Assembly: GCF_000471905.2 (NCBI RefSeq)
Contig: NW_006500103.1
Span: 3,037,383-3,101,382 of the forward strand
Direction: 5' to 3'
Length of the DNA: 64,000 bases
From: Amborella trichopoda
Lineage: Eukaryota > Streptophyta > Magnoliopsida > Amborellales > Amborellaceae
Made by a program: the position numbers and the translations under genes. How positions within the stretch are numbered: the first letter of the stretch is position 1; each line of letters begins with the position of its first letter. The notes under the pieces are model-generated. The model was not told where the DNA came from. It did not search any database and was given only the letters and a program-made list of their open reading frames with translations. Below, one piece after another: positions 12,751 through 24,040 of the stretch.

Positions 12751-13379
12751 CCCCCCCCACAGTCCATCATCATCCATCATTTCATTGGATGGTGGTTATG
12801 TTACTCTGTAGTCCTTTTGGTTATGGTATATTTCTCCCAATTCTATATGGAATCTTTCCGTACTTTTGTTGCAAAACTGCAAATTCAATTGCCCAGATGC
12901 CATTTAAGTTTGATATATGCCATGTTCCTGATTTATCTTGTTTTCCTTTCTCTATTGTATATGGTGCTCTGCTCTAGAGCTCGCATAGACTCCATGGTTT
13001 TTATGCTAGAGAATCCCCATTTATGTGAACTAGGCTCATTCATTGAGCAAATTATGGAGGATAAAATTGCTAAGGGAGTAAAAAATTTGTGCAAGCATGT
13101 TTATACTATCATTGTTGTTGTTATTATACAACTGTAATGGCGATGTTGATATGAGACTTTTTAGCTATTTTTCATTTTTTGTTAATTTTCAACTGTTCGC
13201 TGATGTTTGGTTTTGTTTCGTAGCTTGTCATTTATCCTATTATTAACCTACGATATCACAAAATGGATCTCCATTGGTACCTTCGGTCACTTGAGGAGGT
13301 TGTTATTCGAGTTCTCGCATCCTGCTTTTTCATAAATGCTTCACGAATTGAGGGCTTGACTGGAGTTTGGGTTGGTGCG

Positions 13380-13416
<37 letters not shown>

Positions 13417-15012
13417 TTTACACACATACACACAAACACGTGGGCTTGTTCTGAGGTAGCTAGAAGCCTTGAATCTGTCATGGCTCAACAAGGCACAAAG
13501 GTAAAAACAGTCGTTTTTTCGAAGTTCTTAAGACTTCATTTAACATACTCGTTGAAATTGTGCCTGGAATTACAGGTATTGTTAACCTGATTTTCCTTGT
13601 GTTTTCCTCGGGAATTATTAAGCTGAGTCAATTGGTTCACTCTTGAGAGATGCCTTGAGTCGATCATACTTTTTTATGCTTTTTCTAGTCTCTACTTGAA
13701 ATAATCACCCACTGTGTTTTATTGTGTTGGGTCATTTTGGACTGTATAGTAGTTTTGAATATTATTGACCTCAATTCATTCCCAATTATCTCCTTATTGG
13801 TTCACTAATTTTTTGGTTTTTATCCTGACATTGTCTTGAGTGGCTTGCATCTCCCTATTGTCTTAAACTTCCATTACTGCGTTTTCTAAAGCTTCTCTTT
13901 TTTGGATCTATTAAACCAAGTTGTAAGAACCTTGTTCCTGTGATGAATTCATTAGCTCAATACTCACAAGTAGAATGCAGGTCCTTCCTGGTCATGCCTC
14001 TCAAGACTTATCCAGATACCCATGCCTATATGATCTAGTATTAATTTCTAGCTGGTAGTTTTCTGTTGAAGAAATTATAGTCTGACATCTAGTGCTTTAT
14101 TGGAGATTTCTTTGCGACTGCACTTTTATCCCATAATTTCCTTTCATCAGAAATCTATACCTCCCTGTAAAGCAAAAAATGGACCCCTATCTTACGCAAG
14201 GAAAAATACACCCCGTCACTATTCATTTGGAATGGATATATTAGCGTTAATATTTCACCATATTTTATGCTCTGGATTTGTTGGCCATGTGACTATTGTT
14301 TGGCAGATTTTTATGACTGAGTTTTTTGGGGTAATTCTTAGAAAACCTTGTAGAAAATAAAATAAGGGTAAAATTGCAAAGAGAAAGGAACATAAAGAAA
14401 AATTGAAACCTACTTAAAAGTTTCTTTAAAGCTGTTTTTATTTCTAAATTTAAATTACTTCTTCAAAACAATGCAGAAAAATATAAGTAATTTGGGGAAT
14501 TCAAATGATTCAAGAAGATATCTTTTTTATTTAAATCTAATAATGTTCTTGTTATATTTTTTAACAACAAATATTTATGGCTGTTGGTGTTAGAGAAGAA
14601 AAACCAATCATTCATGGCTCTTCATACATTACCTATGTAATGCATTTGTCTTAGCAGAGTTTGGGTGTGAGACTTTTAATCTGCTGTTTACTCTTTAGGC
14701 GACCAGAAGATAGCGGCCATCGGGATACGTGTCTCCAAGTGGATAACATATCATGGACTTGCACTGAATGTTATAAATGACCTTGCCCCATTTAATCATA
14801 TAGTGCCGTGTGGTATAACAGACCGTAAGGTTGGCAGTGTTGCAGAGCTCGTAGGAGAAGCTATAGATCCTCACGAGCTTTTTGATATTGTTCATGCGTC
14901 TTTGTTAAAGGAATTCTCTGAAGTTTTTCAGCTCTCTCTTCAGCCTCATTCAAGTTTAGACTTGGCCATTGTGAACAATAGAACTTTAGACAATGTGAAA
15001 TGTATCAGTTAA
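11001..15012 (+). CDS. LIP2P: Octanoyltransferase LIP2p-like (lipoate biosynthesis), four exons
   Basis: Octanoyl-ACP:protein N-octanoyltransferase (LipB family). It moves the octanoyl group from acyl carrier protein to lipoyl domains, such as pyruvate dehydrogenase E2, in plastids (LIP2p type) or mitochondria. I assign exons 11001-11125, 12266-12530, 13224-13374 and 14699-15012, giving 284 residues. Each intron is GT..AG and the phases join without a break. Exon 1 is a Ser/Thr/Lys/Arg-rich, acid-poor leader of about 41 residues that looks like a transit peptide. Family signatures are clear: RGG (119-121) followed by EVTYHGPGQ (122-130), GLTGVW at the end of exon 3, lysine 184 in GDQKIAAIG, and cysteine 218 in VPCGI. 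The K-to-C spacing is 34, as between the catalytic K135 and C169 of E. coli LipB. Introns 2 and 3 carry CT microsatellites. The exon 1 choice rests on phase and composition only; the core enzyme is near certain. Plastid rather than mitochondrial location is inferred from similarity to Arabidopsis LIP2p. Confidence 0.93.
12720..12747. repeat. CT microsatellite in LIP2p intron 2
   Basis: About 14 CT units followed by CCTCCC. Confidence 0.9.
13381..13413. repeat. CT microsatellite beside the LIP2p exon 3 donor
   Basis: About 15 CT units starting 7 bp inside the intron (donor GT at 13375). Confidence 0.9.
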
Positions 15013-16220
15013 TAGGATACATAGAATTAGATGGCTTTTTGCAGGTTATGGGCGAAAATTCTCAGCATATCCCACAATTAATGAACGTGAAATTGTATGA
15101 TAAAAATGTTGATTATTGCCTATTTATCGCATTGTTGTGTATTATTAAATATAAAGATGATCATTTCAAGTGATTTTTTGTACATAATAGTTCCTTTTGC
15201 CAGGAGATAGTTCAGTGGAACTCAGAGGAACTAAAGTTTCTATAGGGCTACATGCACATTACCCACTGGCCGATTTGTGCGATTAGGAATTTACTCCAAT
15301 CATCTTTGATTCACCGTTCCTCAATTAGTTGGAAAAAGCTTTGCCTATGATGATCTTTGATTCACCATTAAAGATAATTTCCAAAACGAAAAAAGGTTTG
15401 GGTCTAATGTCAATTACATGGACAGTCTAGCATAAATCTTCGAAGGCTACTGACTCCAATTCATTTTTTCAAATTCATCTTACATTGTAATAATTATGAT
15501 TTTGAGAATTTTGGCATCCATCAAAATAGTCTATTATATTTTATATTTAACAATCAAGTCCATTTTTTATGAAGAAGACGTGTGTTTTAATTTTATCTCT
15601 TGTTTTATATATTGTATTAAGTTTAATTTGGTAAGTCCATACTTCTCATCTTAATGAATGAAAATAAATAAATTTACCAAACTATCCCTAAATGGTGTTG
15701 GGTAGTTGGTAATTTTATTTTTAATTGTTTTAAAAATAATTATAGGTATATGACGGATAAACGTACTAACATACCAAATGTGGGCTTAATCTAGGTATAA
15801 AAAAAAAGGATAAAATTAAATTACATTTTATGTTCTAAAAAATTACACTTAGTTGTAAAATATGAAATATAAAAGGATACTTAATTATAAAATGTGACAT
15901 ATGAAAACTATTTTTATATATCAAAAATAAAATAGGATTTATATGTAAATTTCTTTCACCGTTTTCTAATTGACATTGAACTCACGAATTAAGGGCAAAG
16001 TAGCTAACCACACACCACCATTGTATTTTACATGACAATCCACTCGTGTATGGACTGTCCATTCTTCTTGATGGCCAATTGTGGTGATCAAAGCATACCT
16101 AGGTGAATGTCCATCATCGCTAATCGCAGTTAATCTCACCCACCTATTATTGAGAATAATGGTACAAATGCCTTTGGTGTATAGTGCTTTTCAAAATGCC
16201 AAAACATATTTATACTTTTG
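15013..16220. other. LIP2p 3' flank
   Basis: Holds a short RTE tail at about 15312-15352; otherwise AT-rich DNA without recognised genes. Confidence 0.4.
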
Positions 16221-16320
16221 TGGGAGTATATTGTCCATTAGTAGGTAAAACCCCACCTACAAGGTTATAATGGGAGTATATTGTCCATTAGTAGGTAAAA
16301 CCCCACCTATAAGGTTATAA
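16221..16320. repeat. 50-bp tandem duplication
   Basis: Two exact-length copies (16221-16270, 16271-16320) differing at one base. Confidence 0.9.
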
Positions 16321-16324
16321 TTAA

Positions 16325-16852
16325 TATGGGGAAAGCTTTACATGTTTTCCTACAACTTAGAAGTTCCCTCTAGACGTTCTATCCTCTTCCTTTTCAAACC
16401 CTCCATTTTTTAATGAAGGGTTAAGATTGCTCCAATGTCACATTTCTATATTATTTTATTTTTAAATATTTTTCTATAAACTATTTTGACACCAAAATTT
16501 GGACGTCCATTTTTTTATTAAACTCGCACTAATGAAAAATATATAAAAAAAATATTTTCAATAAAATAAATGATCAAAATACACTTGAAAGTTTTAAGGG
16601 GTATTTTGGTCATTATTTTTTATCGAAAAAGTATTGTTGATATTTTTATGGGTGCGTCCCAATGAGAAGATGACACATACCAAATATCATATTCAGAAAA
16701 AATTGTATTAAAAAAACTAAAAATAAAATACTTTGAAACGTCGGATCTATGATCAAACGGTGAGTGGCTCTCTTGATAAAAAATAGATGTCTGGATGGTA
16801 AAGGGAGCATAGAACTTTTACGTTGTAGGGGTAACATAGAAAGCTTTCCCAA
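16325..16852. mobile_element. Fold-back MITE, family D, full copy
   Basis: Ends are GGGGAAAGCTTT and AAAGCTTTCCC. The arms are inverted over long stretches, and the centre (about 16570-16615) is a hairpin with GATCAAAATACACTTGAAAG on one side and GGGGTATTTTGGTC on the other. Confidence 0.65.
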
Positions 16853-17027
16853 CTAATATTAGGACCTTAAATTTTGGGGATGTAACTTTTTCAACATATG
16901 GATTCTCCTCAATAAAAATATTTTTGAAAAAGCATATAATGAGATTATTTACCTTTGGTACAAGGTGGTCACAATTAATCTTGACAATTGGATGTGAAAT
17001 TGGATGGCTGCATTTATTTCATCGATC

Positions 17028-17128
17028 AAGCTATCAGATTTTACATCGGATGGTTATAAGTAGTTGTGATCTTCCTGTCTACATAAGCTATCGGATTTTA
17101 CATCGGATGGTTATAAGTAATTGTGATT
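17028..17128. repeat. 57-bp tandem duplication
   Basis: AAGCTATC..TTTTACATCGGATGG occurs at 17028 and 17085; the second copy covers the first 44 bp of the unit. Confidence 0.8.
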
Positions 17129-17682
17129 TGGTATGTAAATGGTATCATTGTATACAATCCCAATATTTCCTTGATTATAAAAATAATCATTGATTAGTTA
17201 TTCCTAGATGGGTCCCAAAATTTAAGATTTAAAAGAAATTATGCCAGGAAGGCCTTCTTATCAAGGAAGTAATTCTAGTTACTTATGTCGAATTTGACGG
17301 CTGTGTTATTAAGTTTGAAAATTTTATTTTTGACCATTGAGCTTAGTCAATCACTATCCGATTTAAAGTAATCGGGTGTATATTTTTTGAAAGAAAATAT
17401 ATTAGGCTTCCAAGGGAGCATACGTGATTTTCCAAAATTTTCTTAGACTAAGGGGTATTTTGGTCCGGCCCTTTTATTATCAGGGGTATTCTGGTAACTC
17501 TTCTACTTGTTTCTTGTTTTTCGCTGTATCTGGCGCTATGGATAAGAGGATATTTTTCTCCGAAGACAGTGAACCGAATAAATCTCTCTCTCTCTAAGCC
17601 TCAAAAGCTTCGTCTGAGAATCACCCTTTCCTCGCTCTAGAAAACCAGTCTGATTTTCCATCTGAAAATACGCTCTATAACC
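17129..17682. other. Promoter and 5' leader of the DYW2-like gene
   Basis: CT-rich leader (CTCTCTCTCTCTAAGCC at about 17585). No clear TATA box. GGGGTATTTTGGTC at about 17454 matches the core of the fold-back MITE hairpins. Confidence 0.4.
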
Positions 17683-19179
17683 ATGATTCATGGCGCCTCA
17701 ACGGCTACTTTTTCAAAATTTGCCTCTCTTTTCAGGCCGGGAGACCCTAATTCACACTCTTCCTGGTCATTGCCTGCTTCTTCCTTTCATCCTATCTGTT
17801 TCAGTCGCTGTAATGGCGTGCCAAAACCCTTCTCTCTGAGCCATAGTTTCGAACATCTTTCTCTTTCTTCCATTTCGGGAAGTTCAGAGAGAATCTCTCA
17901 CTTGCAACCGAGATCAAGAAGTTCTCGGATTGGTCTTCACGTGTTTCAGAAAGAAGCAGCTGATCTTCAAACTGCGAGAAAATCGACCTCAGATTTGATC
18001 AAATTGTGTAGAGAGAGAAAGGTTAGAGAAGCCATTGAATATCTTGAAGGCATGGAAAGGCAAGGAATTCATGTGAATTCAAGTACCCATCTTTCTCTTT
18101 TGCAAGCCTGCGCAGATACAAAGTCATTAAAGGAAGGGAAGATGCTCCATGAGCATATTCTGAGGTCTTCATATAAACCCAGTATTTCAATCTTCAACAA
18201 ATTGATGGAAATGTACAGTAAGAGTAGGTCCATGATTGATGCTCAAACAGTGTTTGATGAAATGCCTGAAAGGAACTTAATTTCTTGGAACACTTTGATA
18301 ATGGGTTTTGCGAAGAACAATCAAGGAGAAGAGGCATTGAACTTGTTTTCTCAGATGAGAGAGAGAGGATTGGCACCCGATGGTCACACTTTTCGTGGGG
18401 TTTTATCAGCTTGTATAAGCTTATCAGCAGTGGAGGAAGGTCTGGTTCATTTTGATTCTATGAAAAAGGAATATGCAATATCTCCATGGATGGATCACTA
18501 TGTGGCTATAGTTGATCTTCTCTCTAGATCAAAGAGGTTTGAAGAAGCTGAAGATTTCATCAAGAAAATGCCAATGAAGCCTAGTGCTCTGATATGGCAA
18601 ACGCTGCTGAAGTTTTCTAAGATCCATGGTGATCTAGAGAGAGAAAAACGAGCAGCCAAATGCTTGAATCCATCGAATACTGGATCAGGGCCTGAACGAA
18701 GCTTGAGATATGACAACCTAGAAAGAGAAATTGATGGGAGCAAACACTTAAATCAATTGAGCCCATCAAATTCTAGCGCAGACTCTGAAGGAAACCAGAT
18801 TACTGGAACCAAGAACAAAGCGAAAGAGAACCCAATTCCACCAAAGAGTGAAGCTTATGAGAAGCTGAAGGGATTGAGTGGTCAAGTTAGAGAAGCTGGG
18901 TATAAACCAGATACAAGATATGTTCTCCATGACATAGATGAGGAAGCAAAGGAGCAAGCATTGCTTTATCATAGTGAGAGGTTGGCTCTTGCTTATGGGC
19001 TTATTAGCACTCCTAAAGGGAGCACATTGAGAATCATCAAGAATCTTCGAGTGTGCGGAGATTGCCATAATTGGTTCAAGATCGTTTCGAAGATCGTAGA
19101 TAGAGAAATCATCCTCAGGGATAACAAGAGGTTTCACCACTTCAAAGATGGGCGGTGCTCTTGTGGAGATTACTGGTGA
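17683..19179 (+). CDS. DYW-class PPR protein, DYW2-like, organelle RNA editing factor
   Basis: A 498-residue intronless pentatricopeptide repeat protein ending in a complete DYW cytidine-deaminase domain; members act in C-to-U RNA editing in plastids and mitochondria. Residues 1-95 are Ser/Arg-rich with almost no acidic residues, typical of an organelle presequence. About five short PPR motifs follow (about 103-320), with typical fragments such as [13 protein letters not shown] and [14 protein letters not shown]. The DYW domain keeps HSE (430-432), CGDC (C458, C461), HH (485-486), CSC (492-494) and terminal GDYW. The usual E and PG-box segments are not evident; instead residues 317-388 form a polar linker containing an internal duplication. 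The small size and the C-terminal block resemble Arabidopsis DYW2 (recalled, not searched), which pairs with other PPR proteins lacking their own DYW. A related gene lies 8.2 kb downstream on the same strand. The ATG at 17683 is the first in frame. Confidence 0.92.
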   Translation: MIHGASTATFSKFASLFRPGDPNSHSSWSLPASSFHPICFSRCNGVPKPFSLSHSFEHLSLSSISGSSERISHLQPRSRSSRIGLHVFQKEAADLQTARKSTSDLIKLCRERKVREAIEYLEGMERQGIHVNSSTHLSLLQACADTKSLKEGKMLHEHILRSSYKPSISIFNKLMEMYSKSRSMIDAQTVFDEMPERNLISWNTLIMGFAKNNQGEEALNLFSQMRERGLAPDGHTFRGVLSACISLSAVEEGLVHFDSMKKEYAISPWMDHYVAIVDLLSRSKRFEEAEDFIKKMPMKPSALIWQTLLKFSKIHGDLEREKRAAKCLNPSNTGSGPERSLRYDNLEREIDGSKHLNQLSPSNSSADSEGNQITGTKNKAKENPIPPKSEAYEKLKGLSGQVREAGYKPDTRYVLHDIDEEAKEQALLYHSERLALAYGLISTPKGSTLRIIKNLRVCGDCHNWFKIVSKIVDREIILRDNKRFHHFKDGRCSCGDYW

Positions 19180-19913
19180 TTTAAATTTGTTTCCATGTTG
19201 ATGGCTAGTTCCATTACTTCTCTCTTCAATTTGTTGATTAACAACTATACAATATTATTGCAGGGATTTAAGAGTTTAAGTGGACTTTTATATCTCTGTT
19301 GTAAATTAAGATAGTTTCTCTTTCTTTGGATGAGTAAGTTGGGGTTGGCTATAGATACAAAAGCAGCTGGCCTTCCTACCAGCCACCTGGGTGGCCCTTT
19401 CGGGGCAGTGGCTGCTTGTCTACTTGGCCCCTTGCCTGAGGCAGAAATTCCCCTCGGGCAAGGGGCATATTTGTCATTTTTTCTCTCTTCAGGTTTTTTT
19501 TTGCGGGGAGGCGATTCGGGGTTTATTCTGACCCTACCCCATTCCACCCTCCCTCCCCACCCCCCTCAAAAAAAAAAAAAGAGTTGATTTGCGCCTTTCT
19601 TGAGTAAAAAGGGCCACAATGGCCTGGATTGAAAAAGTATATGATAAATCTTCCATTCGGTATTTGAGTTCTTTATGGATATGTTATATAATCTTACATT
19701 ACTGAGTGAAAACTGATTTTATTGCCACGGTGAATGTGATTCAACGATTTCAATGTGTTTTTCAGTGTTCAAGCGCATATACTTGCATACATACTTGATT
19801 ACCATACAAGTAAATTTTTTAATATGCATAAATGGTGTATATATGTATATATATACATATATACTATGTATGGCCCTTACATGGCTCATTATGCTCACTT
19901 AGCCCGCAACATG

Positions 19914-20022
19914 TGGGCTCATCCTTTCTCATTTGGCTAGTGGCGGGCTCATCCTTTCTCATTTGGTTCTCATTTGGCTGGTGGCGGGCTCATCCTTTCT
20001 CATTTGGCTGGTGGCAGTTACA
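19914..20022. repeat. ~31-bp tandem repeat, three to four copies
   Basis: The unit GGGCTCATCCTTTCTCATTT plus GGCTRGTGGC is repeated, with a partial extra TTCTCATTTGG. Confidence 0.8.
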
Positions 20023-20132
20023 AAAGCCCGTGCCTAGGAAATTATACATTTTAAATTCAAATCCCACACCTGACTAATACGGTCAACACACTGTAAAGCT
20101 AGGTGCATGGTCAGCTGCCTCTTGTGCATGGT

Positions 20133-20332
20133 CCATACCCATGTCCCGCTAGGCTACCCATGCTGTAACCAACCAAGCTTCAGCTTGGTAGTCTTGGTGG
20201 TCCACCAAGTCCCACCATTGTAGCCATATGGGACCATACCCAAGTCCCGCTAGGCTGGCCATGCTGTAACCAACCAAGCTTCAGCTTGGTAGTCCTGGTG
20301 GTCCACCAAATCCCACCATTGTAGCCATATGT
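20133..20332. repeat. 101-bp tandem duplication with two hairpins per unit
   Basis: Copies start at 20133 and 20234 and differ at a few bases. Each holds the inverted repeats ACCAAGCTTCAGCTTGGT and CTTGGTGGTCCACCAAG or its variant. Confidence 0.85.
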
Positions 20333-20945
20333 TCGCACCATTTGTCCAAGGTTTCATACCAAGGGTCTTTAGCCACTAGCCTACACTAGCCTACATTTGT
20401 GTGCAGCATGTGTGATGTTGTACCAGCGATGCCTGTCGCTTAATCAGGGCTGAAGGTGCCCAACTCATTCATATAGTTTTGTGGGTCTTAAAAACTTACA
20501 TGCCAGGAGAGAGAGCTATTCCACACCAGTCCTTACAGGACTTGCAGGTTTCGCAGTTTATTCTGTCGCTAAGGGATTCTTCGCGTCCCACTTTACGACA
20601 CATGCATGATGCTAGATAAAAGTGTCTAATTGGCACAATGTGCTAATAACACTTTTCTTCCTTTTTCCTGAAGGAAGAAGAATCCAATACCAACAATATC
20701 TCAGTGGAAAACACATTTGAGTAGCTTTTAGTCTAGCCACTTCATTTAGGGGCTTGAGTCCTTTAGTTTGTCCCAATTAAAAGCCAATCAAACCCAACAA
20801 AATAAGAAACCAGAGGAAAAAGAAACTAAGAACCAAATTGAGTAAAGCAATGCTAGTCATACTTCAGTAAAAGACCCTGCATGCATCAGTATCATGCCAA
20901 CAAAAACAAAAGTGGGATGAGTTACTTCTATTTCATTCTCAAAAT

Positions 20946-20951
20946 TTTATT
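20946..20951 (-). terminator. Poly(A) signal of the BURP gene
   Basis: AATAAA on the minus strand, about 30 nt downstream of the stop codon (20982-20980). It is close to the stop for a plant 3' UTR; the true cleavage site may lie further on. Confidence 0.4.
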
Positions 20952-20979
20952 GAATGCTTCATTCTCAAATTATGTTGAC

Positions 20980-22149
20980 TTAATCAGAAGCCCATACAAT
21001 GTGGGTGTCAGGCAAGGTATGGCAAGCAAGCATGTGGTCCGCCTTCTTCACGCCTGCAGGGAGAGCTTGATACCAAACGGGCATGCTCCAATTCTTAAGG
21101 TTTTCATGGCATGATACAATCCCTTCCACCATGCTCCCATCTTCCCCTTCATAGCTCACCTGGTAGATTCTTCCTTCTCCAATGTAGTGGCAAAGGTAGA
21201 CAGCATAAGGATAAGGCATATTATGGCACACAGCTGAGTTGGGCTTTGTAGCCTTTCTCACCAGTTTCTTCACAGTGTATGCTAGGAGCACAGAAGGTGC
21301 TTCAATGTTAGTGTGGAGCATGGTAATGTTATGGTCCATGGAAGTTGGGGTGGTATAGTCAATCATGGCCTCTAAAGAAGTGAGGCACTTGTCCTTGGCT
21401 TCCAAAGACTCGCACAAGGACAGGGTACCACGCACTTCATAAGCCTCACTAGAGGCCGGAGGCAACATGAAATGCTGTAAGATGTGTGGGATCTCAGCAG
21501 ACGAGAAAGGCACAGTGTCTGCAACTTCACGAGAAAGGAAAGGAGAGGCATTGTTGAAGTCGGACTTATAAAAGTGGAAAAGCTTCTTCATTCCTACTTT
21601 GAGATCCTCCTCCAAGAAGAGGGTTGTTTCATTAGGACCACGATGCTTCTTTGAGAATTTGTCATACATGAAGCGCGGATCTCGGTTATCTGAAATTGCA
21701 TGCTGCAGTCCTGACGGTACCGGATGAAGGCGGGCATGAATGACATCAGGGATCGGAGTGTTGGGGAATGCATCTGCCCAATACGTCTCCGGTGTCGCCA
21801 TTACGTAGTACTGGTTCAGCCTTCCCTGCAGGTACCATACAACAAGATGTGAGAAAAGACTACGTAGTAGTACTAGGAGAAAAACATTCTACAAAAGCTT
21901 CGAGTTCCTAAGGCCGAGTGTTAACAAGAACTGAGTTTCAACACTGAGAAGAGTGTGCATCGATATTGTTAAAAAAAGGAATTCCAACTTTCGCAAGGTT
22001 TTTCTTGGATGCGAAAAGCTTCTGGCCATATTGAGGAAGTACAATATGGGGGCAAAGAGTAAAAAGCTCTTTGATATGGTATACAATATGCAAGAAGCAT
22101 AAATTACTAGAAGGAGAAGCAGGACACATGAAAGAGAGAGCCTCTCCAT
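20980..22149 (-). CDS. BURP-domain protein (BNM2/USP-like), two exons
   Basis: A plant-specific BURP-domain protein, a family of secreted or cell-wall-associated proteins of mostly unknown biochemical role (RD22, USP, BNM2, PG1beta). Exon 2 runs 21825 to 20980 after a CAG acceptor and encodes 281 residues. It begins GRLNQYYVMATPETYW, has PNTPIPDVIH, the TLFLEEDLKVG segment, and the CH signature CHX10CHX25CHX27CH (C214, C226, C253, C282), ending THIVWASD. Exon 1 (22149-22108) encodes MERLSLSCVLLLLL, a hydrophobic signal-peptide core, and ends at a phase-0 GTAATT donor; the 282-bp intron joins in frame to give 295 residues. No TxV or PG1beta repeats lie between signal and BURP domain, so it is a BNM2/USP-like short type. 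Exon 1 is less certain, because the predicted signal is short and its cleavage site unclear. A TATA box and a poly(A) signal flank the gene. Confidence 0.9.
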
Positions 22150-22273
22150 GTTTGTTGTGGATATCAAGGCAAAGAGTCAACTTCAATATAAATAAATAAA
22201 TAAAACAAAGTAAAGAGGCTTGAGGTTTAGTGAGTGTTTTTAATTTGTGTTATTGAGGGAGAGAGATTTCTCA

Positions 22274-22281
22274 TTTATATA
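22274..22281 (-). promoter_or_regulatory. TATA box of the BURP gene
   Basis: The minus strand reads TATATAAA here, 125 bp upstream of the predicted ATG at 22149. That places a transcription start near 22245 and a 5' leader of about 95 nt. Confidence 0.55.
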
Positions 22282-23199
22282 AGAAGAGGGCCATGCTCAA
22301 AGTAGGCAATTCCATGAAGAGGGAAAAGCGTTTCCAGTGCATGTTTGACATGCGGCCTTTGCTGCCCCTAACCATGGGTTTGGATAAGAGCTTCTATCCA
22401 AGTGTACGATTGCCGTATAATCCAACACCAAGTGTAAAACAATGGTGCATAGGGATCACCACCCACCAATTAAATGGTGGTGGTGGTAGTGGTGGTGTTA
22501 AAGAGAGTTGGACCTAGAATTTGAATTGGGTCTTATCCTTTATATCACCATCCACAGTTTCATTGGATGGACATGATTACGACTTGATGTGGATTATGTT
22601 TTTTAAGTTTTTGATTGATTGTTAGCGTATACACTATGCTCATGTACACCTACTCTTTCGGTTAGAAGATCTACTTGGGAGGATTTTTTTTGTTCTAAAA
22701 TTTTTGGAAACCTAAAACCCCGCTCTTTCTATAAATTCTTTACTTGTATTTCAAAAATAATAATAAAATTTTGACTAATTTATTTCCATTAAATTTTGGA
22801 AATTTTCAAATTTTAATGATTTGCATTAAAGTTTGGGATTTTCCAGTATAGCTATTCATAATTTTTGGGATAAGATGCAGGTATCGGATGGGTGAGAATC
22901 TCAAGGATAATATGACATGATGGTATGTCATAACTTAAAGTTATTGAATGATTATTTTAAAAAGCAAAAGTTTGAATTTTTAGGTCTTTAAACTTGAGAT
23001 CCCAATCTTTAAAAACTGGGCCGTTGTCGCTCAATCTTAAGACATTATTTATTTTAAGTGCATAGGGGATGAGATTTGGAGAATTTTTTTAATTGAGGTT
23101 AGTCTGTAGCTTCAAGAGGTTGCATCCCCAAAATTTGAAGTTCTAGAAATGAGATTTACCCAGGGGAGTAAATATACAGTTTACTCCCATAAGAGCACG

Positions 23200-24040
23200 A
23201 AATCTTTTGGCCTCGTGCTTTTGGGTGTCTACGTGCCTTTTGCGGTGAGGGGCGGATATTATCACTATTAACAATGAGTTCCAATTGACTGGTCTTGGAC
23301 TTGGGCTTTCTTTTCTTTGGGCTTGGGCTTAGGACAACTCCACTCAACCCAATGCATTTCAGATATTGGAAGGGTTTTGTGAAAATCTCTAATGGCAGCC
23401 ATACTGTGGAATATTTGGAGAGAAAGAAATAGAAGAACACTCAAAGACACACACCAATCAAATTTAGAGAATTGGTGGGGCTCAAAGAGTATGTTCAAAC
23501 TCTAATTGGTGTCGGCTAATTCAATTAAACTCATTTTTTATGGGAGTTCATTAGGGACCTGACCTTGTAGAAATTGGTGGCTTAATTAGAGATTATAGAG
23601 GAATCATTTTACTTTTTTTTTTCAGGTCCATGTGGTGAGATTATAACTACCGAAGTGGATGTCAGGGACCTACAACAAGTTCTAAGATTACTTTCATGTT
23701 TTAATGAGCCAAAAATTTTAGGAAATTATGCTAACGCGATTGTTTAAAGGGTAAGTGAGAGCCCCGTTGAAGTTATAACCCATTCTTGATGAAATGAAAA
23801 ATCTTGATAAGTTTTTGATAAAGTTTTACATTGGTTGTCTACATAACACAACTCTGCCCTTTTATCCAGGTGTGGGATGGGTTAAGGGAACATTGAAAAT
23901 CTTCACCCTTCTTAAACTTGCTGAAATAAGAGACATAATTTCTCAATATAACATTGGTTTGAATAATTGCTTCATGGAGGTTAGTAAGGAAGTGGATTCT
24001 CTAGCTAATGTTCATTTACAAAAAAACAAAAAAAAAGAGG
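23200..24040 (+). mobile_element. LINE-1-type retrotransposon 3' remnant
   Basis: The plus strand reads MAAILWNIWRERNRRTLKD at about 23391-23447, the zinc-finger-RVT C-terminal segment of plant L1 LINEs. A later piece (EIRDIISQYN .. EVDSLANVHLQ, about 23920-24020) matches the RNase H tail. Stops and an inserted dispersed repeat (about 23812-23925, also at 57964-58070) break the frame. It is dead. Confidence 0.55.

Larger units (their letters stand above)
19180..20979. other. Repeat-rich spacer between the DYW2-like and BURP genes
   Basis: Contains an RTE tail, GC-rich repeat pieces (19370-19560), the 31-bp and 101-bp tandem repeats and, at 20400-20880, unrecognised sequence. The two flanking genes are convergent. 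Confidence 0.5.

Noticed and set aside
12655-13137. 160-codon open frame within the LIP2p gene
   Set aside because: It lies in intron 2 and owes its length to a CT repeat and hydrophobic low-complexity sequence.
18766-19140. 124-codon antisense open frame
   Set aside because: It is the reverse shadow of the DYW domain of the PPR gene and has no family motifs.
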